Positions 21,620 through 31,245 of a stretch of DNA of 64,000 bases are shown here, one piece after another. The notes beneath the pieces were generated by a model that saw nothing but the letters and a program-made list of their open reading frames with translations, did no database searches and had not been told where the DNA came from. Numbering within the stretch: the stretch's first letter is position 1; every line of letters starts with the position of its first letter. The position numbers were made by a program, and so were the translations under genes. Location of the stretch: NCBI GenBank assembly GCA_029449245.1, contig JANATF010000008.1, positions 2,108,001 to 2,172,000 of the forward strand, written 5' to 3'. This DNA is from Mortierella alpina (taxonomy: Eukaryota; Mortierellomycota; Mortierellomycetes; Mortierellales; Mortierellaceae).

Positions 21620-22960
21620 ATGGAAGTATTGGCGATTAAAGCCGCAGCAAAAGAGTGCTTCATGGACAAGAACACCATCTGCTCGTCCGTTTTCTGTAAG
21701 GCGCTACAGAAGCGCAATGTTGACACTCGCAAGAAACTGGCGCGTATCGTCGAATCCACAGACTATCTGGCACTGACGAACCGCAACAACGACGTAGTGC
21801 TCACAAAGCGGATTTTTCCAGGGACGACCATGCATTCAGCCCTTTCTCCTCACGAAGTCTTGCCAAAGACCCTTGGCGCTGTAACAGTGCCTCCTCCGAT
21901 CGAAAGGCCTGTAGTAGTTCCGTCCACGAACCTCACCAAAGCCGTGACTCCTGTGTCTGTCAGTTGCGACACTCAGGCCATAACCGATCTTCTCGGCGAC
22001 ATCGCAATCGATATACCCGATTTGGACGACGTCGCGATGACTGACATCTTTATTGATGTTGGGTCAAGCACCTCAGTGAAAACCAACGCGCGATGCATAC
22101 AGGGCGAGAAGTTTATCGCAAACTCCGACTTGTCCACGATATTGCAAAAACTTCCTGGAGGTGGGCCGACCGCCAAACAGAGCAACCGTGTGATATTTGG
22201 ACATACTCTCCACCGGTTAGCAACCGTAATGTATGACGGTATCATTACTGGCCTAACGATCAGAATCGGACGAAGTGTTTCTGGGCTCTTTCCAGTATTC
22301 GAGGGACTCATAGAGCGAAAAAACATCCTTTTGTGCGGCGCACCCAACGTTGGAAAAACGACAACTCTCCGTGAGATATGCAGGTACCTCTCCCGCGACA
22401 AGTGCCTGTGCCTGATTGACACCTCCGGTGAAGTCTGCGGAGATACGGGATACAAGCACCACATTGTGGGTACCTCTCGCGTGTTTCGACCTGTGGATCC
22501 GGACAAACAGTATGCGACTCTGCTCGACTGTGTACGAAATCACTCACCCGATATTATCGCAATCGACGAGCTTAACACAAAGCACGAGGTGGATGTGTGC
22601 CAGACCATCGCTCTGAGGTCTATCCAGATGGTTGCTTCCGTCCATGGAAACATAGAGGATCTTGTGTTTAACCCAATGTTGAACAAGGCGCTCGGGGGGT
22701 CAACGGAGGCTCTCGTATCGGATCGCAATGCTGTTGACGGGAAGAAGGTGGTCATGCAGCGTACTACACGGCCCATATTTGATGTGGTAATCAACATCAA
22801 GAGGACCCCACGAGGCCTTGAGTATACCTTTATGGAAGATGTCGCCGACAATGTCAGCCGCATCATGCAGGGCAAGTCGATCCAAATCAGCACAAGATGT
22901 ATTCTCGGGGATGAACTGCTGGAAACCAAGGAGGACATCACCTATGATGTATCGCTGTGA
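21620..22960 (+). CDS. Ycf45 / SpoIIIAA-like P-loop ATPase
   Basis: An intronless ORF of 446 residues. The C-terminal half is a RecA/AAA-like ATPase of the Ycf45 / stage III sporulation AA / R3H-ATPase type: IRIGRSVSG, ILLCGAPNVGKTTTLREI (Walker A, about residues 237-250), CLIDTSGEVCGDTGYKH, DIIAIDELNTKHEVDVC (Walker B with Glu), MVASVHGN (sensor-like GTxHG motif) and LNKALGG. The motif order and spacing match plastid Ycf45 and bacterial SpoIIIAA-like proteins. The R3H domain found in cyanobacterial homologues is not evident. The N-terminal about 80 residues (AIKAAAKECFMDKNTICSSV) resemble no family I can name. The C-terminus adds about 80 residues after the ATPase. Function in fungi is unknown to me; nucleic-acid or secretion-related motor roles are family-based guesses. 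The start is the first ATG after the A-run. Confidence 0.8.
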   Translation: MEVLAIKAAAKECFMDKNTICSSVFCKALQKRNVDTRKKLARIVESTDYLALTNRNNDVVLTKRIFPGTTMHSALSPHEVLPKTLGAVTVPPPIERPVVVPSTNLTKAVTPVSVSCDTQAITDLLGDIAIDIPDLDDVAMTDIFIDVGSSTSVKTNARCIQGEKFIANSDLSTILQKLPGGGPTAKQSNRVIFGHTLHRLATVMYDGIITGLTIRIGRSVSGLFPVFEGLIERKNILLCGAPNVGKTTTLREICRYLSRDKCLCLIDTSGEVCGDTGYKHHIVGTSRVFRPVDPDKQYATLLDCVRNHSPDIIAIDELNTKHEVDVCQTIALRSIQMVASVHGNIEDLVFNPMLNKALGGSTEALVSDRNAVDGKKVVMQRTTRPIFDVVINIKRTPRGLEYTFMEDVADNVSRIMQGKSIQISTRCILGDELLETKEDITYDVSL

Positions 22961-24176
22961 GTGGAGAGTGACATGGTTTTTTGAACAGAGACAGACAGAC
23001 AGATTGACTGGCGCTTTGTGAGAGGCAGAACTGGCCACAGTGCCTAAACTTTTTCACTCCTGCTGTGAATAAACGGACGTTCAGAGAGATAAGGTGCATT
23101 CAGAACACTGTTATTTGGCTTTACGCGACACTGCTACTGCGGCAAAGTGCGAAGTCAATGTCAGCCTTTTTGTTCAAATAAAACGTCGGTTGCGATTCGC
23201 TCATAAGTCAGCGTGTGCTTCAAAGTGTGCCATGACAGCCCGTTCGAAAAGGTAGAGTGGAAGACGGAACACAAGCGTCTATGCTGCTGCACTCGTGTCA
23301 AAGACCATCCATGAATCGTGAAGATATCTCACGCTGATATCGGCAAACAAGTCCAGTAGTCCTGATCAAGGGCCATGGTACCGAGTGCAGTAGGTGGCTC
23401 TGCTCTGCAGGTCACCGTTCCCCAGGCCGTGCTGGGTCCGAGTTGGTATGTGCTGTGGTCGGGCTTCCGGTGCTGACGAACGCAAGGTATTCTCCATGCG
23501 CCACACGAATGCTGTTTTATAGACATGGAAGACGAGCTGCTGTCAGGAAGTCGCAGGTAGAGAACTGGAGTCGCTTCGAGCCAATAAATAGCGTTGTTGC
23601 TGTGAGCGACGACGCATGAGGATGGGGTGAGAATAGAAACGGAGAACTCGTCCCATTCCTAATCCCTTCATGCGCTTGGCTCGCTGTTCCTCCCTCGCTG
23701 TCTGTTCACACCCCCTCAAACTCCTTGTGTCGAAGGCTGCGCCTGGACCCAGTATATAACGTTCGAGTCGTGTACGTGGACTTTGATGGGCCCGATGTCC
23801 CTGACGACCGCCGATGGGGGCCTGAGACTGAGATGACCCTGCAACCCCAGAACGCCATGCAGCCCCGGCTGCGCAAGCATTGCTCACGAAGTGAGCTAAG
23901 TGAGCTGTGTGGTGTGCACACGGAGCGGGAGGCAGTGCAGGCACGCACCATCAGAACAAAAAAAGGTGGCTAGGAGGCACTTGTCACATCTTTTTCCTTG
24001 GACCCACTCACTCTCCCGAAACACCGCAGCCACTCTCTCTTCTCTTCTCGCCCACCGCTCCATCCTTCCACCGTTCCATCCTTCCACACCAAACACCCCC
24101 ATCCACCTCTACTCTCGCTGCCTCTTCTACTCTCGCACAGCTCACCGCCTCGCTCCCCAGCTATTATTATTCCTCC
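22961..24176. other. Intergenic; promoter side of the gene at 24177
   Basis: 1.2 kb with no convincing gene. The last 150 bp (about 24000-24170) are strongly pyrimidine-rich (CTCTC, CCATCC repeats), typical of a fungal promoter or leader. Short overlapping ORFs here differ in frame and lack domains. Confidence 0.45.
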
Positions 24177-25373
24177 ATGAAGCTGTTCTCTGTCGCTACG
24201 GCTCTCTTGGCCCTCGCTGGTGAGTAGAGACACTGCAGCACGCCCAGCTCCCCTCCTTGCATCAGTCCTCCCTTATTTTCGGTCCTTTGCGTCTTTGCCT
24301 CATCCTTACAACAGTGTGCAGTAGCCCATTTGCGTCCAACCCCTCTCTCTGATTTTATGAACTGCTTGACCTCTACATAGCCTTCGCCTCTGCGCAAGAC
24401 GTCGACAAGCGACTCGTCGACATCTCTGAAACGCAAGTCAATGTGGTTGAAGCAGTGCAAACCAAGCCCAATGTCGACACCTTTGTCGTTACTGTTCAGC
24501 GAACGGATGACTTGCTGACTGACGAGGGCGGCTTCCTTGCGGAGCGTGTCATGTCGGTTGCATTCAACTTTGATGTCCAGAACCATGAGGTACAGTGCGC
24601 CCAGGCTGTCTTACTGTGATAGATTTGATAGATATATGTACATCTTGGCGTGAAATGCAATCGCGGAAATACCGTATTGTAATACCGCCCAGAAGATGAG
24701 ACGTATGCTGTCAATCTTACCTCGCAGACCCAACCACGTCTTTCATGTTTGCTCACATGTCTCTCGCCTGTAGGTTTTGCTGAACAATGTGCCTTTGGCT
24801 CTGGAGCCCAAAGACAGCTCTGAGGATCCAGTCACGCTCACTGTCGAGGTGAACGCCGCCCTCTTCGTTGGCCCTGGTCTCGACCCTAGTGTTGAAAGCT
24901 TGATGGACGCTGGCCTCGTGACCGTGCAAGTCCAAGCCTTGACCGAGTTTGTCACTGCCGAGGACGGTTCTCTTGTCCGCAGAGTGACTCTTCAAGAAAC
25001 GATCGTCGAAGTGAATGGACGGGAGATTAAGCAGACGCAGGTGGCCCAGCAGATCATTGAGATTATGCCCGATGGCTCCCTCGGCAGCTACACCCCACTT
25101 CCTGGCAGCAGTTGCCAGCAGGACGGTTTGGACGAGGCCATGGAGGCCATCGACAACTGGTTCCGTTCGCTCAACTGGCCCGGCCTCCTTGTCGCTGGCA
25201 TGGTTGCCGTCTCGATGTTTGTCCTCTCGGCCACCTCCCTTCGCTCCCTCATCCGTAAGCGCCGCGAGGCTCGCTATGCCAAGGTCCAGCAGGCTGAGGT
25301 GTCTGAGGAGTATGTTCAGGTGGCGATCATGGACGAGAAGTACGACGATGAGAAGAAGGCCCTCGTGAACTGA
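24177..25373 (+). CDS. Secreted-pathway type I membrane protein, unknown function
   Basis: Three exons (24177-24219, 24381-24589, 24774-25373) encode 283 residues in phase. The first exon plus the start of exon 2 gives a classical signal peptide, MKLFSVATALLALAAFASA with cleavage before QD. The lumenal part (about 20-210) is rich in Val/Thr/Glu/Asp with one Cys region near SSCQQDG. A transmembrane helix follows (about 222-245, LLVAGMVAVSMFVLSATS), then a short basic-acidic cytosolic tail (RKRREARYAKVQQAE). No domain family is recognised. The exon structure is supported by the signal sequence being completed only after splicing. The tail could carry a trafficking signal. Confidence 0.8.
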
Positions 25374-26544
25374 GATGCTGCTGGCACTGAACCATTGTAC
25401 ATGGTGCTTAAAAGTCTTCTATATGTAGCCATCTTGCGGCACTTGATTAAAACCTGTAGCTATCTTTCTTTTTCCTCGACATGAGATGCGCCCTCGTAAA
25501 GTGGGCCTCCTTGTGCATCCGCCCCTCTGTCCGTCAGGAACGTAAAAATAGCACGGGCAGGGGTGCTGGCGAATGCAACAGCCATTGCGTGTCGAATTTG
25601 GTCTGAGCCCTGCAATTGGGCGATGTGAGACACGCAGCAGCAAAGCAGTGTCCTGAGCTCAGTCGGATGTCTCCCTCCCGCTCTCCTTCTGTCACGCCCT
25701 GTCTTGCACTCTGATCCATCCATCCATTGCCCTCCATCCTTGCCAGCATGCCTTCTTCCTCCCAGATCTCAGCCGCCATCAGGCAAGCTTCAGAGCAGCT
25801 CCTGCCAAGACTTGCACCAAGAGCCAGCCTTGCACAATCATGCCTCATTCCTCAGCGGCACAGGAGTCTTCACGCCATCAAAGTCCTGACCATCAGCTCG
25901 CCTACCTACCCTTTCAGTCCATGCCTCTCCTCTCACCTCGTTCATCACTACACTACCTCGTCGCTGACTGTAAGGAGCGAAAAGACCAACGTCAACCAAG
26001 GTGCGTAGGGACAGTCTGTCTCATCACTGTTCTTCAGACTGCGTTGTCTTACCATCTCGGCGGATCCTGACCAAAAGTTGCCTCCAAATCGTGTACGTAA
26101 AGCTCCAGCATTGGCTGCCGCGGCTGCTGATCAAGGCGAGGTCATGAATGATGGCGCCACTCAGAGCGAAAAGCAAGAAACGAGGTATTACAACGGACGT
26201 TGCAACACAAATGTCGTCGTTTTTTTTTCTGTCGAATTTTTCAGACTCAGTGATAAAGGACAGACCTTCCTTGTTCCTGAGAAGTCACAGAGCACAGAGG
26301 AGGGATCGAGGGCGGGCCAACTGTGCTTCGCCACCACCATTGACACTGACGCTTAAAGGCAGCTTTGCCTACATGGCCTGTGCAAAGGGCATGCTCAGCA
26401 AAAGATATCGCATCATGTGTGGATACATAAAGGAGCTAGCTCAGCAGAGTAACCCTTGCGTCATTCGTTACTATCGCCGGACAACACCTCGTCACATCAG
26501 AGAAAACAAGGACCTCCTTTAAACATCGTGCAAGATCTTTCCGA
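25374..26544. other. Intergenic with candidate 5' exon(s) of the adenylate-kinase gene
   Basis: From 25748 an ATG opens about 85 codons rich in Ser/Arg/Leu without early acidic residues (MPSSSQISAAIRQ, PQRHRSLHAIK, HHYTTSS), which resembles a mitochondrial presequence and ends at a GTGCGT donor near 26001. A second candidate exon (about 26078-26173) ends at GTATTAC. I could not join these to the kinase exon in a consistent phase, so they are only suggested. Confidence 0.35.
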
Positions 26545-28238
26545 GTGGATACTGACCAGGTCGCACTCGCCTATTACCATCGCTATAGGATCTCTGAGAT
26601 CAAAGACGCCAAGCTGATCTTCAACCAGGCATTTAAAAACGTGCAGGACATACACGGGAGGGAAAACATGAGGTTCCCCAAAGAAATCATATGGCTCATG
26701 GGGGCGCCTGGCTCTGGAAAGGGAACGCATACGCCCGCCATCCTCCGTGCCCGCGGTATCACAAACCCCTCCATCTCAATGTCATCTCTGCTGGCGACTC
26801 CAGAGTGCAAGGACCTCATCAACAAAGGCCTCATGATCAGTGACGGCAAAGTTGTTGAGAATCTGCTGCATGCGCTGCTGGATTGTGAGCCCGAAGTTGG
26901 AGTCTTGGTTGACGGGTTCCCGAGAAGTGAGGTTCAAGTGGAATGCCTAAAGCTGCTCCATGAGCGCATGCATGAGCTCCGAAAGGAACACAAGCATACG
27001 CCATTCAAGGATTATTTCCCAAGGCCAACTTTTCGAATCTGCGTGTTGTATGTTGATGAGGAGATTTCTGTCAATCGTCAGCTTATGCGCGGTAAGCTGA
27101 TCAAAGAACACAACGCTCAAGTGATGCGCTCTGGTAAAGGCGAAATCAAGGAGGAACGTGTCACGGATTACGATGAGATGGTATGTTACACGCAAGTGCG
27201 GTGCATGCATGTTAATGTCCCTTGATTCAAATATTGACATGGTCTTCAATTCTTTAACTCCTTTCACTCCACAGCTGATCCGTGCTAGGTACCAGATCTT
27301 CAAGGACCACTACTCCTGCCTGCTGAAGCTCAGTAAAATCTTTCCTTTCCGTAAGTGCAAAGTGCGCGTTCTGGTAGCAGAAACGTTTCCTAATCTCCTA
27401 ACTTCGTACTGAACATATCCTATTGTTGACCTTAGATTTGATTAATGCCGTTGGAGGTATCGACAGTGTCATGAGGATCATTCTCAAAGAGTTTGAGTAC
27501 CAGTCATCATTGGAGCTGGAGCATGACACGTACGAAGCCATTTCACACATCCCCTTGGCTACAAAGATCGGAATCCACGCGTAAGTTTGCCGCATCAATT
27601 TCATTTCTATATGTGTCAAGTTGGAATAGTATTAATTGTAATCTATATCTGATGATATTCGATGCTTTGTGCACCTTCCAGTCGCCAGGACCTAATCAGG
27701 AGGCTGGAACATTACTGTGAGACGGAGCCTGAACTTTTCTCGAAAGCGGTCAAGTTCATTGACCATGAGGTTTCCCCCATGGTTGCACGCCATGCCATCA
27801 GCGGTCAAGCACTTGTTCGATCGTAAGTTCATTCAGCGACCAACGCTGTGTACTCATACCTCCTGTGGTTTAATTCCATGTAACCTGAAGACAGCGCGCT
27901 AGCTAATTGACAATTTTAACTCGGTTGGCTTAGCGACAACCCTGTCCTCTCCGACCCAAAGATTGTAGAGGTGGTGATCAGCATTCTTTCGGAGCGTGGA
28001 TATGCAGTGACAATGGACGAACGTGTTCACGAGACTCCTAAGCGCGTCGACCCCAAAACTTGGGAGATAATCTTGGAGAGGTACGTAGATACATGCATGC
28101 CATGGATACAGGCTGCAAGACTTGCAATGTGCGCTGGCTGATGAAACTTTCAAATTTCGTCTCTTTAGAACTCACGTTTACGCTCTAAACGTCCGTTTCC
28201 CTCAACACCATATCCAACCCTTGGAGCAGAAGTTCTGA
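26545..28238 (+). CDS. Adenylate-kinase-domain protein, 5' end unresolved
   Basis: Exons end at 27180, then 27275-27350, 27436-27580, 27682-27822, 27934-28080 and 28169-28238, all GT-AG and in phase. The conserved region starts at AKLIFNQAF and enters an NMP-kinase fold: IIWLMGAPGSGKGTHTP (P-loop), VGVLVDGFPRSEVQVE (the DGFPR motif, substrate binding) and ICVLYVDEEISVNRQLMRG. After the kinase core, about 170 extra residues (LIRARYQIFKDHY through FPQHHIQPLEQKF) form a C-terminal extension not seen in canonical adenylate kinases. The usual LID arginines are not obvious. The frame is open back to 26437 without an ATG except MRFPKEI at 26668, so an upstream exon is likely (candidate at 25748 with a mitochondrial-type presequence). 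The reaction ATP+AMP to 2 ADP is inferred from the fold. Confidence 0.75.
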
Positions 28239-28320
28239 GATTTTGCTCCGACTCAGCATTTCTATACCAAAACCTCACTTCTTTGTACAATAATACGAGC
28301 ATAGCTTCATTTATTATCTT

Positions 28321-29100
28321 TCAAGCACCTTCGGAACCTCTTGACTTTTTAGCAGCCGCTGCATCTGACGCTGTCTCTGATGGCAACTCGTTCCGTTTCT
28401 TATTGCGTTGCTGCTGCCGCTGTTGCTGCTCTTCAACGCTCTTGGGTAGCTCCAAGCATGCCCCATCCACCTCACCAGGGTCAGCCTCCATGACCAAGTC
28501 AACCTCATCCCTGTGCTGATTGTTTTCATCTTCGTCGTCATCACCATAAATACCGCCTTTGGGCTTGTATTGGTGCTCAAAGTCTGAATCTAATAGCACT
28601 GGCGTATCCAAAGTGGTGGTGGTGGTGGTGATGATGGGTTCAACATCCATGGCAGTAGCCACAGATTCGGGTGCTGGTGTCGTAACTGTTGTGTCCTGCG
28701 TGGATAGGGTTGCCATACTAGTCATTTGATTTTCGCTGAAGTTCTGCGGCTGAGCTTGCTGCTGCTTCTTGGTCTGGCCCTTTTTGCTGTTGTTGGGCTG
28801 TCCAGGGACCTTGGTCCTCAGCTTGGTGTTGACAGGCGATTCTCTGGCTTCGTTGGCTTCTGCGAGGACGCCCTGTTCAACCAGACGCTTGGTCAAACCG
28901 GCATTCACCGACTCTTGAAGTGCGGAAAGAGCCTGTGCGAGCGCGGCGAGGTACAGCTCCTTGTCATTAGAGCCTGTACCTGCGGAGATGATCGGTGCCT
29001 CGAAGTTTAGGGGCTCGATGCTATTGGAGGAATCAGCCTCATCAACAATGTTCGTGGTTGCAACGGTGTATGACGCGACTACCGTTGGGATCAGGCTCAT
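28321..29100 (-). CDS. Acidic protein, possibly GON7-like KEOPS/EKC subunit
   Basis: A single-exon ORF of 259 residues from MSLIPTVVASYTVATT. Residues about 45-75 (NDKELYLAALAQALSALQE plus a VNAGLTKRL stretch) resemble the short helical segment of fungal Gon7 (QLTYLGQLRTQLTGLQDDIN). A later acidic run GDDDEDENN recalls the acidic tail of human GON7. Gon7 is a small, disordered subunit of the KEOPS complex that makes tRNA t6A. This protein is about twice the usual length, with Gln/Lys/Thr-rich inserts and a basic C-terminus (KKRNE, AAKKSRG). The match is by eye and short, so the name is tentative. It is divergent from deoxyhypusine synthase across a 183-bp promoter. Confidence 0.6.
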   Translation of the reverse strand: MSLIPTVVASYTVATTNIVDEADSSNSIEPLNFEAPIISAGTGSNDKELYLAALAQALSALQESVNAGLTKRLVEQGVLAEANEARESPVNTKLRTKVPGQPNNSKKGQTKKQQQAQPQNFSENQMTSMATLSTQDTTVTTPAPESVATAMDVEPIITTTTTTLDTPVLLDSDFEHQYKPKGGIYGDDDEDENNQHRDEVDLVMEADPGEVDGACLELPKSVEEQQQRQQQRNKKRNELPSETASDAAAAKKSRGSEGA

Positions 29101-29283
29101 CGTGAAGGAAGTTTGGTAGACCGGGATGAAGGCGTTTTTTGTTCGGCAGATGGACGGACGGCCCAAAAAAAAAAAAAAAAAAAAAAAAAAAAGTGACTGG
29201 CTTTCATTGCCGCCAAAAAACATTGGCTCAGCACGGTCCGCTGTTGGATTCTTTCTCGCATCCCTCGCTCTACCGCCTCAACA
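29101..29283. promoter_or_regulatory. Divergent promoter with A28 tract
   Basis: These 183 bp separate the divergent starts at 29100 and 29284 and contain a 28-A run (29165-29192). Long A tracts exclude nucleosomes in fungal promoters; that role is inferred. No TATA box was identified. Confidence 0.45.
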
Positions 29284-30594
29284 ATGTCAGCAAGATCAGG
29301 GTCGCAGGAGGTGCTCCCAGACTCCACACAGGCCGCTGTTTTTGTAGCATCGACTGAGATGCCTAAGGACTCGATCGTAATCAAGGGCCCAGACTTCAAC
29401 CAAACCCTCTCACTGGATTCATTGCTGTCGACCTTCATTACCTCCGGCTTCCAGGCTTCTGCTATAGGTCGTGCTATCGAGATCATAAATGAGATGCGCC
29501 AATGGCGTCTATCCGACGACCCGTTGCCTGTGTCGACGGAAGAAGCCCCAGTGGATCCTGAACTTTTGGATCCTGAATATCGCAGATCAGTCAAATGCAA
29601 GATTTTTCTCGGCTACACCTCAAATTTGGTCTCGTCCGGAGTCCGAGAGATCATCCGCTTCCTGGTCCAGCACAAGCTCGTCGATTGCTTGGTCTCGTCG
29701 GCGGGCGGAATTGAGGAAGACTTTATCAAATGTCTTGCACCGACCTATTTGGGCGAGTTCCGCATGGAAGGCGCAAAGCTTAGAAAGCAAGGGCTCAACA
29801 GGATTGGAAATCTATTGGTCCCAAATGACAACTATTGCAAATTTGAGGACTGGGTCGTTCCGATACTTGATAAAATGCTGGAAGAACAGGATGGAGAGGA
29901 GAAGGCAAAGTGGACACCCAGCGCTGTTATCAGACGGCTGGGAAAGGAAATTGCACATGAAGATTCGATTTACTATTGGGCATACAAGGTGAGCGGCAAT
30001 GAGCTTCGAGGCGGAACACGGCACTTCTACGCACTCTAGCAGTCACTAACTATTACTCCACTTACTGCTGCATCATAGAATGATATCCCTGTGTTCTGTC
30101 CGGCATTGACAGACGGCTCCTTGGGTGACATGATCTACTTTCATTCGTACAAGAGTCCAGGGTTAATCATTGATATTGTTGCCGACATCCGCTCTATGAA
30201 TAACCAGGCGGTCTTTGCCAAGAAAACCGGAGTTATTATTCTCGGAGGTGGTGTCGTCAAGCACCATATCTGCAATGCCAATCTTATGGTTAGTGGTCTG
30301 GTTGACCTGTGGTTGTTTATTTCTTGTCGTTACCATTTAGAAGCAGTAGGTGCTGTCTTTGTCTCTTCGACTCACACGGTGTATTTTTTATAGCGCAACG
30401 GAACAGATTACGCCGTCTTTATCAACACAGGGCAAGAATTTGATGGTAGTGATGCTGGTGCTAGACCCGACGAAGCCGTTTCGTGGGGAAAGATCCGACT
30501 GGATGCGAAGTCTGTCAAAGTTTATGCAGATGCCACTATTGCCTTCCCGCTGATTGTGTCGCAGACTTTTGCGAAGGACTTTGCAAAAGCCTGA
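29284..30594 (+). CDS. DYS1: Deoxyhypusine synthase
   Basis: Three exons (29284-29988, 30079-30288, 30394-30594) give 371 residues, close to the family norm of about 370. The enzyme transfers the butylamine group of spermidine to a lysine of eIF5A, using NAD+, the first step of hypusine formation in the cytosol. Seen motifs include [61 protein letters not shown], the active-site region [15 protein letters not shown] (catalytic Lys) and [20 protein letters not shown]. All match eukaryotic deoxyhypusine synthases nearly residue by residue. The GTGAGC, GTTAGT and matching TAG acceptors keep the phase. No deoxyhypusine hydroxylase gene is nearby. Confidence 0.96.
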
Positions 30595-31100
30595 GGATTG
30601 TAGGAAGTAAAAGTCATGGTAGAACATCTTGTCCAGCTGTCCTATATGATGCAAAGTTTCTAACGATGGATCGTGGAGAGGCATACCTGCTTGTCGAGCA
30701 AAACGTTACTCCATAGCATACAACCTGTCATAATTGCACCTCTTCCAGACACCCCCTGTGCGTGTCGCTCTCGGCCTGGAGTGAATGTTCGAACTCATCA
30801 ATCTTGGCGTCGTGCTTTGCGCGTATTGCCCAGCTGACGAGCACCTCCTTCTTTGTACGGCGTTGCTCCTGACCCGCTCCTTGTATTTGTCGATAGGTCT
30901 TCTGGCGGTCTCGTCTTGTCTTTTCACCCTTCTACTGCGACACTCTCTGGCTGCTATCTTGTGCTAGACCTTATTGACGTGCTCGGTACGAATGTTAAAG
31001 GTTGTGGGGACATCTGTCGAGGCCCCTGGGATTTCGGCAGGGTCATCTCCATCTTGGGCTGGATCAAACTAGGAATTCTCCCAGAGATACTGTGAGGGTA
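30595..31100. other. Intergenic up to the transposon boundary
   Basis: Unique sequence with 3' UTR of deoxyhypusine synthase and stop-rich frames. It ends abruptly at the LTR terminus of element B at 31101. Confidence 0.45.
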
Positions 31101-31171
31101 TGTTGATATTTGAAGAAATAAAATGGTCAGCATAATGCTAACTCTTCCAAAAAAAAAAAAAAAAAAAAAAA
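31101..31171 (-). repeat. Element B 3' LTR, distal piece
   Basis: Contains the terminal TG at 31101 (CA on the minus strand) and the A23 run 31149-31171 that is the MULE target. The rest of the same LTR resumes at 43758. Assignment rests on the inverted terminal match TGTTG.ATAT with 43976. Confidence 0.6.
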
Positions 31172-31245
31172 GAAATTAACATTTTGACGACCCGCCCGTC
31201 ACGGAGGTGGTGACAACCCCCCGTCACGGAAGTGGTGACGACCCC
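31172..31245 (+). repeat. MULE left terminal inverted repeat
   Basis: 74 bp that match the reverse complement of 43684-43757. It contains two near-identical 24-bp subrepeats of the form CCGTCACGGRRGTGGTGACR. Four of the five differences between the two termini are A here versus G at the other end. Confidence 0.9.

Noticed and set aside
23543-23951. Overlapping 81- and 133-codon ORFs upstream of the gene at 24177
   Set aside because: Frames overlap on both strands, with Cys/His/Ala-rich low complexity and no domain. Likely chance in a GC-rich promoter region.
31192-31240. Short direct repeats that could suggest a CRISPR-like array
   Set aside because: They are the two subrepeats of the MULE terminal repeat, with an inverted copy at the other end. 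No spacers exist and the genome is eukaryotic.
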